12,500 nt of DNA from Nymphaea colorata (lineage: Eukaryota > Streptophyta > Magnoliopsida > Nymphaeales > Nymphaeaceae), in the NCBI RefSeq assembly GCF_008831285.2, contig NW_022205221.1, forward strand, positions 12,501 through 25,000, given 5' to 3'. Below are positions 1 through 7,500 of this stretch, in pieces (the first letter of the stretch is position 1; each line of letters starts with the position of its first letter). Position numbers and translations under genes: made by a program. The notes under the pieces are model-generated. The model made no database searches. It was given only the letters and a program-made list of their open reading frames with translations, and had not been told where the DNA came from.

Positions 1-294
1 GTTACGGACCAACTTGTAGGTCCAGACCCAACTCGGCGTGATCAGGCCGAAACCAGTCGGTCAAGACGAAAGGCCTCGGATTTGTGGACACAGGCGCTAA
101 GGCAGCACGAAGAAAGTCCAAGCGAGGCTAAGTCAGCACTCGAGCCAGTTGCAGCGGGCGGCGTGGGAGGAGCAACTAGGTCCGAAAGAGTGCTCAAACC
201 AGGTGGAACTCAAGACGTTCTAGAACCTATTGCGAGGCTCACCGAGCTTGATCAGGTTAATCCGAGCGTGAGTCCAAATTCCCCGAACGCTTGA
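1..294 (+). pseudogene. Orphan copy of the gag-pol C-terminal tail in the 5' LTR
   Basis: Frame 1 reads from the first base to TGA at 292-294 and encodes the same 97 residues as the end of the polyprotein (residues 1628-1724). It has no start codon of its own: the reading frame enters the LTR from the internal region only at the 3' end of the element. It is therefore a by-product of LTR duplication during reverse transcription, not a separate gene. It lies upstream of the TATA box at 601, so it should not be in the element's main transcript from this end. Confidence 0.93.
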
Positions 295-303
295 GCCTAT
301 CTA

Positions 304-589
304 AAGCCGAGAGGCTTAGGTTCAGGTCCGAGCCAATCGGACTTGACCCATGCTCGAATTTCCGAAGTGTGGGCGGTAACCCACACGAGGTCCCCGCCCT
401 AAGTCCACAAGACTTAGGGACTTTAGCTTTCGATTTTTGAGTTGGGCGCTAGGCCCGGTTTAGGTTGCGTCATCTATTTCATGTCGACGTCAAGTTTTGT
501 AGTAGAGACCTAGCAAGGCGGGTTGTGCCTTGCGCATTTTTGACATTAGACTAAGTAGCGAGCTAGGTTAACATGTAATTAGGGCTCGC
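304..589. repeat. Array of seven short inverted repeats in U3
   Basis: Between the gag-pol stop codon and the TATA box lie seven hairpin-forming repeats: 304-317 (5-bp stem, GAGA loop); 324-344 (8 bp with one G-T pair, 5-nt loop); 367-386 (GTGTGGG/CCCACAC, 6-nt loop); 397-419 (CCCTAAGTC/GACTTAGGG, 9-bp perfect stem, 5-nt loop); 444-456 (GGGC/GCCC); 513-533 (GCAAGGC/GCCTTGC, 7-nt loop); and 558-589 (GCGAGC/GCTCGC, 20-nt loop). Through the 3' LTR copy this stretch would form the first part of the 3' UTR of the element RNA. The stems are seen in the sequence; any role in RNA stability, export or DNA binding is inference. Confidence 0.72.
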
Positions 590-600
590 ATTATGTTTAG

Positions 601-608
601 TATATATT
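601..608 (+). promoter_or_regulatory. Probable TATA box of the LTR promoter
   Basis: TATATATT lies about 600 bp into the LTR, directly after the inverted-repeat array and before a CT-rich tract typical of plant 5' UTRs. Usual plant spacing would put transcription start near 630-640, which would mark the U3/R boundary. Independent support: the last + strand ATG before gag is at 620-622, and none follows for 3.9 kb, as expected if the transcript begins just after it. The alternative CTATTTA near 3571-3577 is a weaker TATA match. Confidence 0.68.
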
Positions 609-664
609 CTGTAAACTCAATGTAGAAAGGATCGAAAAATTAATCAAAGATTGGTATTTGGTGT

Positions 665-780
665 GGCACTCTCTCTCTCCTCGCACGAGGCTTCTCCCCT
701 CTCGTCTCCCACCTTGTTCAACCCGAGAACCAGGCGTCTTCTCCCTCCTCGCGTCCTCTACCTCCACGACGCTTCCGAAT
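665..780 (+). promoter_or_regulatory. CT-rich tract resembling a plant 5' UTR
   Basis: Starting about 60 bp after the TATA box the + strand becomes pyrimidine-rich, with a run of CT repeats near 669-679 followed by many TCTCC and CCTCC blocks. Such tracts are common at the start of plant 5' UTRs. No coding signature is visible here. It is repeated identically in the 3' LTR from about 10081. Confidence 0.5.
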
Positions 781-1560
781 CCAGAAATTCCTTGAAGAGC
801 CGCCGTCCGAGACATAGGCATAAGGAAGAAGGCATCGGCGGATCTCCACCACCGGCGGCGATCCCTCCCTTGTCACGTAAGTACCCCCTTTCGAGCTTTT
901 TCAAAGTTCTGAAATCGGTGCCTTTGCCCTGATCACGAGGGTACTGTGAGGCCGATTCCAGCATAGGGAAGATTGAAGGCGACGGATCTACCGCCGGCTT
1001 CAATTCGACACCGAAGAGGAGACGAATTTCGATCTCTCTCTCGCTGCCCGATTGCTGCATTCTGCCTTAGAACACAGGGCGTCTTCTCTCGGTTCCTCCC
1101 TCGGCATACCCGAAGAGGGGAATCAGAATTTGGGCGTTTTCTGTTCTAATCAGAAATTGCAGATCGCGTCGCGGGATTGAAATCAGACGTTTGATCCCTA
1201 GTAGGCAGTTGGCCGGATTAGAAAGACAAATCGATAAGAAAATTACAATTTCTAGCGGCCTGTTCTCCCTTTTGATCTGTCGGACCAGAGGCTCAAAAGT
1301 TAAGAAATCTCGCTCTCTGGTCGAGATCTGAAGAAGAGGAGTGATCCCCGTGAATCGCCCAGAAAAGAGCTTTCTAAATATCAAAAAGGGGCGAGTTCCG
1401 TCGGCTGGATCTCGAGATAGAATCTCGCCGGAAAATTGTTTGAATCCGGCCATCGCTGCTAATTCCGGTGGTCGCCATTGATTCCGGCGTTAGGGACCGA
1501 ATTGCCCTTCTTCCCTAGTGTTTTAACTAAAATTTTGAAAGGGGTATTACGGTCAATTAA
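781..1560. other. LTR middle section with no recognisable gene
   Basis: This stretch has mixed composition with some purine-rich parts (for example 1321-1390) and no ATG on the + strand. A good match to the plant 5' splice-site core, GTAAGT, lies at 877-882, preceded by CAC. Open frames on the minus strand are under 130 codons, resemble nothing I know and lie in noncoding LTR. I see nothing else in it. Confidence 0.4.
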
Positions 1561-2230
1561 GTTCCGAGCGTTAGCTCAGGCCGCCGGTGCGAATTGGAGC
1601 TTCCTCCTCCGTCGCATCTGCCATTTCCGGCAAGTCCACCTCCGTTTCATCTCAGCCTTTAATTTCGACATCTGTCCATCATCCAGCCGCCCATCTGTGC
1701 CCTTGTCCCAGCTGCTGCCATCTGTCCCGATTCAGGATCAGCTCGCAATCAGCTGCTCCACCGAATTAGGAAGCAATCTCGCAGCCGCCGCTCCCCTTCC
1801 AGCTCCTCGCCATCTCCACCGCGTCAACCCTAACTCGCAAGGATCCTCACGCGTTCATCTTGACACGTGTCGCAATCCGAGCCAGCCCTCCGCCACCTCA
1901 CTCGCCACCTCACCTGCCAGCTACCCACCTTGGTCCCGCATCTCGCCACTTGTCCCCCAGCCAGGCCCTGCGAGATCCCCTTTTCCTATTTCCTTGGATC
2001 TTTCCTCCTTAGTTTTAGGAAACTCCTCCACCTCGCGCCATCTTACCTATTCTTCCTCAGCCGTTTCCTCCTTTCCCTCTTGATCCGATCCGCAGTAATC
2101 CTCCACCGTAGATCTGGTCCACGTGTCCCCATCTCAGCCTTAGCCTCATCCGAGCTCACACGAGAGCGCCACCTGGCCCTTCGCCCCCAATCTCCTCTCC
2201 TTCCTTGTCGCATTTCTCCCTAACCCTTAG
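1561..2230 (+). promoter_or_regulatory. C/T-rich LTR zone with three G-boxes
   Basis: The + strand is dominated by C and T (many CTCC, CCACC and CATCTC blocks). Perfect CACGTG cores occur at 1864-1869, inside the 10-bp palindrome GACACGTGTC at 1862-1871, and at 2120-2125; a third lies just outside at 2301-2306. Such hexamers are bound in plants by bZIP and bHLH factors (G-box/ABRE). The zone is repeated in the 3' LTR, with cores at 11279-11284 and 11535-11540. The zone lies downstream of the proposed TATA box, so it would act from within the transcribed region or as RNA. Confidence 0.45.
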
Positions 2231-2254
2231 GCGAGAATTCGAGCTCCATTCCTA

Positions 2255-2311
2255 AGAGCTAGCGTTCTCTAGCTCTCTCTGTCGTGTCCGTCCGTCTTGC
2301 CACGTGGCAAG
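2255..2311. repeat. Hairpin followed by a 16-bp palindrome centred on a G-box
   Basis: AGAGCTAG at 2255-2262 and CTAGCTCT at 2269-2276 form a perfect 8-bp inverted repeat with a 6-nt spacer. Twenty bases further on, 2296-2311 is a perfect 16-bp palindrome, CTTGCCACGTGGCAAG, with CACGTG at its centre. The same pair is in the 3' LTR (palindrome at 11711-11726). A symmetric extended G-box is a good site for a dimeric bZIP or bHLH factor; that binding is inference. Confidence 0.6.
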
Positions 2312-2343
2312 CATCGGTGCATTCCCTGGGTAAGACCAGCCCA

Positions 2344-2728
2344 GTCAACCGAACCCACTAGGCAACCTCCTGCACCGAACCCGCACCTAGGCTAAACCTC
2401 TACCGAGCCAACCTAGATCGGCATTGACCCTTAGCCTTAGTCAACTAGGTCAGCTAGTCCACCAAGCCCACTTCGTTGGTAGCCTCCCTTAGCGACTCGA
2501 GCCTACCTCGAGTGACCCTTGACCTACTTGACCCGGACCCATTGACTCGGTCCATTTAGTCAACCACCTAGTTAGTTGAACCTTCCGCACTTGGTCAACT
2601 TTGACCAGCACCGTGAGCTTAGGCTCGACCTTAACCTCCCTTACTGAACCAACCTATTAGCTAGGTCAACCCGTGACTGAACCTAAACCCTGTTTGACTG
2701 AGCCTACCCTGACCCGAACCTGCTTGAC
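2344..2728. promoter_or_regulatory. Dense cluster of TTGAC/GTCAA (W-box core) motifs
   Basis: Seven TTGAC (starting at 2424, 2519, 2528, 2542, 2601, 2694, 2724) and five GTCAA (2344, 2440, 2559, 2594, 2665) fall in 385 bp, against less than one expected for both strands together. TTGAC is the core of the W-box bound by WRKY factors. The zone also repeats CCTAG, GAACC and GACC words, so it may instead be an old decayed tandem repeat. The 3' LTR copy is at 11759-12143. Confidence 0.55.
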
Positions 2729-2779
2729 TAGACCTACCACCTAGTAGAGCCCAACCGAAACCAGCCAACCCAGCCTTAG

Positions 2780-3400
2780 CTAGGATTAGGTTCAGCCGGC
2801 TCGCCGGCCCTTACAACGGCCCCTGCCTCTTCGTCGGCATCCACCGGCGCCCGTGGCCGAGCCACACTCCGGAGTTAGGCAGGCAGGCGCTGTCGCTGTG
2901 ACAGCAGCCCCCCTCGGCAGTCCAGGCGGCCCTTCCGGCCCTGTTCCGTCTTCTTCAGTGCAGCAGCAGCACATCGGCAGCAGACGCCAGGCGACCTCGT
3001 CCTGATCGGCGACCCTCGACCAGACAGCAGACGATCGCTCCCGGCATCCTCGACGGCACGACCGTAGCAGTTCGAGACAGCGTCCTCGTTCCCGGCGCGC
3101 GTCTGCCTCTAGGCCCAGCGAGTGTCAGCAGCGGTCTTGGCTCGACGTTAGCGCTGCTACCGCAGAATTCATCGCGGCAACAGCGCAGCGGCCACCGTAA
3201 ACGAGCAGCGACCAGACCTCGGCAGTCAACCCGTCCACCAGCGTGCGGCCTACCTTCAGCGTCTTCAGGCAGCGGTCAGCCCGAGCAGCAGGCTACGTGG
3301 AGGCACACCTCAGTCGGTCTTCCTGTTCTGTGAGCTGCAGTGCTCGGGGGCAGGTCATCACCCCGAGACCTATCCGGCTACGCCAAGGGCGATCCTTGGC
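2780..3400 (+). other. GC-rich, CAG/GGCAG-rich LTR zone, no gene seen
   Basis: Composition shifts to GC-rich with many CAGCAG, GGCAG and CGGC words. A short hairpin GCTGTC/GACAGC lies at 2889-2905. Open frames here are short, start at GTG or lie on the minus strand, and show no known domain. The word content resembles the later leader stretch 4340-4407, which suggests shared origin or shared function. Only the part up to 3085 has its 3' LTR counterpart inside the window. Confidence 0.4.
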
Positions 3401-3912
3401 CGGTATCGTCTCCTATCCCCCTTGTAGCTTCGGGCGGGATTTGCTTTCAGTCGTAGGTAGCATATTAGTTTATTTCCAGCATTTCTGTTTTAGCCTTGGC
3501 TTCGGCCTAGCTCCCCCGTGAGGTACCTCGAGGGCACTGTGCCCGAGACACGACCACAAGGAGCCAGACCCCCTATTTACTTCTGTTGGGTGTGGTTTGT
3601 ACGTTAGTGTGGTTTGCGTGGTTTGTGAGTGAGATTGAGTGTTCTCTTGTATCGCTCGCGAATTGTAAAGGCCTCACGACCCTGTTAGTGTTTTTGTAGT
3701 AGGCAGACTTAGTTAGGAATATTTGGGACTCGGGTAACCTACAAGTGTATCTCCCTACCTATTGGGTTTTGCGCCGGGGTCCTGTCCGGCCGGGTAGATC
3801 ATTGTGTAATTACCTAGGTTTTTCGGTTTTTAGAATAGGCCTCAAGAAGGTCCTGGGAAGTTTAGGATCGCATTGGTCGGATTTTCTTAGGCCAACCGGT
3901 GTGGTCCTAACA
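3401..3912 (+). other. T/G-rich terminal part of the 5' LTR (U5-like)
   Basis: The last 500 bp of the LTR are richer in T and G, with GTGTGGTTTG-type words at 3590-3640 that resemble GU-rich downstream elements of polyadenylation sites. A hairpin with a 2-nt bulge (CTC, GGGCA / TGCCC, GAG) lies at 3527-3547, next to the palindrome GAGGTACCTC at 3520-3529. Pyrimidine-AG ends near 3449, 3480 and 3493 could serve as splice acceptors. The zone ends with the terminal TAACA. The U5 label rests on position only. Confidence 0.4.
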
Positions 3913-3914
3913 AT

Positions 3915-3926
3915 TGGTATCAGAGC
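3915..3926 (+). promoter_or_regulatory. Primer binding site for initiator tRNA-Met
   Basis: TGGTATCAGAGC is the 12-nt complement of the 3' end of plant initiator tRNA-Met, the usual minus-strand primer of plant Ty3/gypsy and Ty1/copia elements. It starts two bases after the LTR end at 3912. Complementarity stops after 12 nt. Confidence 0.95.
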
Positions 3927-4156
3927 GAATCTTGAGGAACACCGTCGGTTCGAGCACTTAGACCTACGAGGAAGCTTCATCAACGGCAGTGCAGACGGTC
4001 TTCTTTTCGGATTTCCCGAGTGTCAGTGGACTTCTTTTGGTTATCTAGTCAGTCTATTTTCGGTTATCTAGAGCAGATTTTAGTTTTCTGGAGTCCCCAC
4101 GACTTCCGTCTTCGTACGTGTTTAAGGCTTTGCTTGCTCACTTTTAGCAAGTAGGG

Positions 4157-4316
4157 GGCTGTACATTCCGTGCACCCGAGGGCAGCCGAGCTCCCGGTTC
4201 GTCACCGAGGCACCAGGAGGGTGCGGTGATTTAGGCTTCTAAAAGCCCGGCCGTGGGCGAAGTGGGAGTGCCGAGGCGCTTAGGCGAAGCGCGGCACTAG
4301 ACGGGCCAACCCGTCT
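4157..4316 (+). other. Five consecutive hairpins, candidate dimerisation/packaging domain
   Basis: Stem-loops in order: 4157-4187 (GGCTG/CAGCC, 21-nt loop holding the palindrome GTGCAC at 4170-4175); 4202-4229 (TCACC, GAG bulge, GCACC, loop AGGAG, then GGTGC GGTGA, 10 bp); 4234-4247 (GGCTT/AAGCC, loop CTAA); 4267-4298 (AGTGCC, GAG bulge, GCGCTT, loop AGGCG, then AAGCGC GGCACT, 12 bp); 4299-4316 (AGACGGG/CCCGTCT, loop CCAA). The second and fourth share a GAG bulge in the 5' arm. Retroelement packaging and dimerisation signals commonly lie between PBS and gag, and a loop palindrome is a usual dimer contact; the role here is inferred. Confidence 0.62.
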
Positions 4317-4339
4317 CCCTTGCCTCTAAACGCGCTACC

Positions 4340-4407
4340 GGCAGCTAGGGCAGCGGCAGCGTAGGGCAGTAGGGCAGAGTCAGTCGGCAGATCAGGTCTT
4401 CGGGCAG
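4340..4407 (+). repeat. GGCAG-rich tract in the leader
   Basis: Seven GGCAG words occur in 68 bp, starting at 4340, 4349, 4355, 4365, 4373, 4386 and 4403, with irregular spacing. It follows directly after the hairpin domain. It may be a decayed simple repeat or a set of protein-binding sites on the RNA; the sequence does not decide. Confidence 0.5.
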
Positions 4408-4535
4408 GGATCAGCCAGCAGTTTAGGAGTCGGACAGCGACTTCGCGCTTGAGAGTGGCAGCGTCAGTTTTTTGGAATTTTAGCTAGGATTTCTTTCTTC
4501 GGTAGTTCTTTGACATATAACCGCCCTAAACAATT

Positions 4536-7500
4536 ATGGGTAAGTCAAAGAAGCAGTTCAATCCCGACGAGCCTGTCCTTGAGGAGCCCCTCAACGATCA
4601 ACCTGAGGAAGCTCCAAGCACACAAGCGGGACCAGTTCCCAACTATGCCATGGGCAGAATTTTGAACATTGAAAAAGAGCTGTTGCAAATGAGAAATGAT
4701 ATGAACAAATCCGATCAAGTCCGCAAACGAGAATTGGAAAGACAAAACCGAGAGCGGCAAAATGAGATGGATGAAATTCGCGGTCTTTTGAAGCAGTTAG
4801 CGACCAACCAGAACCCAGGAGGGGAAAGGACCACTCAGGGTCCGAACAAAGGCAAAGGTGTGTTAGGTGCCCCTACCTACCCCACCGATACTGAGATAGA
4901 TCCGAACAATCTCTCGCACATCGGAACAAGTACGGAAGGGGGCAGACTTTTACATATGGGTCCCCCGCAAGAGCGACAGCCCATTGAGCCCACTAGCGAA
5001 TATTATAGAACGCCAAGAGTGCAAAGGTTCGCTAGCAGCAGAATGAATCGCACCTATTACGATTCAGAAGTGGAACAGGACGAATCTCCTCTACGTCCTA
5101 GAAGAGCGCAACGTCAGCTTCAAGAAGAGAGGCGAACTCCCACCGTTCGTTATGAGTTTCCCAAATTCAATGGGGAGCACTTACGGGAGTGGCTATTCAT
5201 GGCCGAGAGGTACTTCTTGTGCCATCGTGTACCCCAAGACGAGTGGATTGAAATTGCCACTGCGAACATGACAGGAGAGGCCACAACCCATTATTTGTGG
5301 TTCGATCACAAAACGGCAGATCCAACTTGGGAGAAGTACAAGGCGAGTCTCCAATTACAGTTCGGAGATTCAACATTCATCGATTATGATGAGGACCTCA
5401 AGAATCTGGTCCAATCCTCAACCGTTGCAGCCTACCAACGTCAATTTGAGAGGTTGGCTAGCATGGTCCAGTGGCCAGAGAAGGCCCTCATCGGAGCGTT
5501 CAAAGGCGGCCTTAAAAGCGAAGTGAAGAGAGAATTGAAAATTCACCGCTTCAACAGGCTGGAAGAATGTTTTGCCATGGCCCGTCTCTACGAGGAGCAA
5601 ATAGAGGAGAAGAGAGCCGAGAAGAAGGCTCATAAGATGGACAAGCAGAGGAGGAGACCTTCCTACTCCTCTGGTTCTCGATTTAGAGGGAAGGAACCAA
5701 CTCCCATCCGAAGAGGGAGTGATTATCGGCCACCACAAGGCCCAAACCAAGGGCAAGGCCGAAAACCACCAACGCGTTACCTCACGCCTAAACAGATTGA
5801 AGAGTTCAGGCGGAAAGGCCTGTGCTACAGATGTGAGGGAAAGTGGGACAAGAACCATCAGTGCCCAACGTATTACAGGGTACAGGTGGTAAGCGATGAC
5901 GAGTCTAGTTCGTGTAGCGATTCGTCTACTACGCCGTATGAGACCAGCTCGTCCTCATCAGATGAGGAAATAGTTATCAAGAGGCGAGCTAAACAAGCCG
6001 AGAAAAAGAAAGAAGTCCGAATTGAAGAGACTCCCGCCAAAGAAGAAAAGCCAACCGAGGCAGAGTCTCTGCACTCAATGCAAGATCCCAATAAGCCCAA
6101 CTCATTCAGGGTATTTGGGAGGATAAACGGACATAAGGTCCTGATTCTGCTTGATAACGGAGCGACTAAAAACTTCCTAACAGAGGAAGCGGCACGTAGA
6201 TGCAACGTCTCCCTTGAATCAAGCCACCCCCAAACTATAATCGTGGGAGGGGGTATGAGATTAAAGTGCCATAACGAAGGGAAAGGCATAGAAGTTGTGA
6301 TCAGGAGAAAACCGTTCAAGATCGACTTCTTAGTCATTCCTTTAGATGGAGTGGACCTTATTCTCGGGATGCCATGGTTTTTCACGCTTGGCATCATATC
6401 GTGGGATGTGAAGAACTTCAGCATGACCTTCACTCCCGACGGCGACGAAGAGCCCATGACGCTACAGGGCTTAACCAGCACAACTCGTCCCAAGACTGCA
6501 CTTCGGGCAATTGAAGCCGAGCAGCCCGCGTGCTGGGTAATGGCACTCGCTACTGATGTGCCAGAAAAAGAAGAGCAGAAAGAAATAGTACCAGAACGAA
6601 TTCAGCTGGTGCTGAATCAATATGAGGACGTCTTTGAGGAGCCAAAAGGGCTTCCACCGCAGAGATCCTATGACCATAGGATCATAATGACTCACGGGGC
6701 AGAACCGGTTAATGTGCGCCCCTATAGGTATGGATATAACCAGAAGGCTGAAATCGAGCGTCTGGTTAAAGAAATGTTGGAGAGTGGCATTGTGCAACCA
6801 AGTAGCAGCCCTTTCTCTTCACCGGTCCTACTTGTGAAGAAGAAAGACAACACCTGGCGCTTCTGTGTAGATTACCGCGCCCTGAATGAAGCCACCGTGA
6901 AGGATAGACATCCCATACCGGTAATTGATGAGTTATTGGATGAACTAGCCGGAGCAACTATTTTCTCCAAGATCGACTTACGAGCCGGCTATCATCAAAT
7001 TCGTATGTACAAGGATGACGTCCACAAGACCGCTTTCAGGACGCATGACGGGCACTACGAGTTCCTCGTCATGCCATTTGGTCTAACTAACGCACCAGCA
7101 ACGTTTCAGAGGTGCATGAACGACGTCTTCAGACATTACCTCCGCGATTTCATCTTAGTTTTCTTTGATGACATCTTAATTTACAGTCAGTCTGAAGAAT
7201 CACATCAGAAGCATCTCGCTATTGCTCTTCAGGTACTGAGAGATAACCAATTATACGCCAAGATGTCCAAATGCAGCTTTGGACAACCTTCTATTGGTTA
7301 TCTAGGGCACATAGTGTGCCAACAAGGGGTTCGGGCAGACCCCGAAAAATTAGAAGCCATGCAGAAATGGCCACTGCCTAAGGACTTGAAAGGACTCCGC
7401 GGATTCCTCGGTTTGACTGGGTACTATAGGCGTTTTATACAAGGTTATGGTTTGATCGCACAGCCTTTGACCCAGATGCTCAAGAAAGGAGCCTTTCAGT

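Larger units (their letters stand above)
1..3912 (+). repeat. 5' LTR (first base lies outside the window)
   Basis: Positions 1-3085 recur at 9417-12500. The right end is placed at 3912 because the sequence ends CCTAACA two bases before the PBS, and the left end at TGTTACGG by comparison with 9416. This gives the TG...CA ends and a 5-bp terminal inverted repeat TGTTA/TAACA; further in, GGACC on the left faces GGTCC on the right. At 3,913 bp this is very long for a plant LTR. It is made of zones of different composition: coding tail, inverted-repeat array, TATA box, CT-rich tract, C/T-rich G-box zone, TTGAC-rich zone, GC/CAG-rich zone and a T/G-rich end. The only difference I find from the 3' copy is A1638, absent between 11053 and 11054. 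Confidence 0.95.
621..4535 (+). other. ATG-free transcribed leader (R-U5 plus internal leader)
   Basis: Reading every line, I find no ATG on the + strand between the one at 620-622 and the gag start at 4536, a span of about 3.9 kb where roughly 60 would be expected by chance. The complement is not depleted: I count about forty CAT trinucleotides in the same span. All open frames here longer than about 60 codons start at TTG or GTG. The zone starts within about 15 bp of the TATA box and ends at the gag start codon, crossing LTR, PBS and leader. I read it as the untranslated 5' leader of the genomic RNA, kept free of upstream AUGs so that scanning ribosomes reach gag. Confidence 0.82.
3927..4535 (+). 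other. Untranslated leader between PBS and gag
   Basis: This stretch has no gene and no ATG. It contains a direct repeat of GGTTATCTAG (4039-4048 and 4062-4071), five adjacent hairpins (4157-4316), a GGCAG-rich tract (4340-4407), and a T-rich stretch with possible splice acceptors near 4470-4505. An in-frame TAA at 4527-4529 sits two codons upstream of the gag start, which fixes the ORF beginning. Confidence 0.75.

Noticed and set aside
1067-1453. Minus-strand open frame of 128 codons, also at 10483-10869
   Set aside because: No known domain; it is copied only because the LTR is duplicated. Stop-poor sequence in a GC-rich region explains it.
1478-2083. Open frame of about 200 codons in the 5' LTR as a possible gene
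   Set aside because: It starts at TTG, has a low-complexity Pro/Ser-rich translation, and its 3' LTR copy is broken by the single-base indel at 11053/11054. It is C/T-rich noncoding sequence.
2877-3030. CAG-rich stretch as a microsatellite or CRISPR-like array
   Set aside because: CAGCAG words are irregular, with no constant unit or spacer length.
3915-3926. A tRNA gene fragment at the PBS
   Set aside because: Only the 12-nt complement of a tRNA 3' end is present, without the rest of a cloverleaf.
3745-4071. Open frame across the LTR end and PBS as an extra gene
   Set aside because: It begins at GTG, overlaps the PBS and has no recognisable domain; the region has no ATG.
5418-6493. Long minus-strand open frames inside gag-pol
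   Set aside because: They are opposite a clearly coding, domain-rich ORF and show no recognisable protein features.
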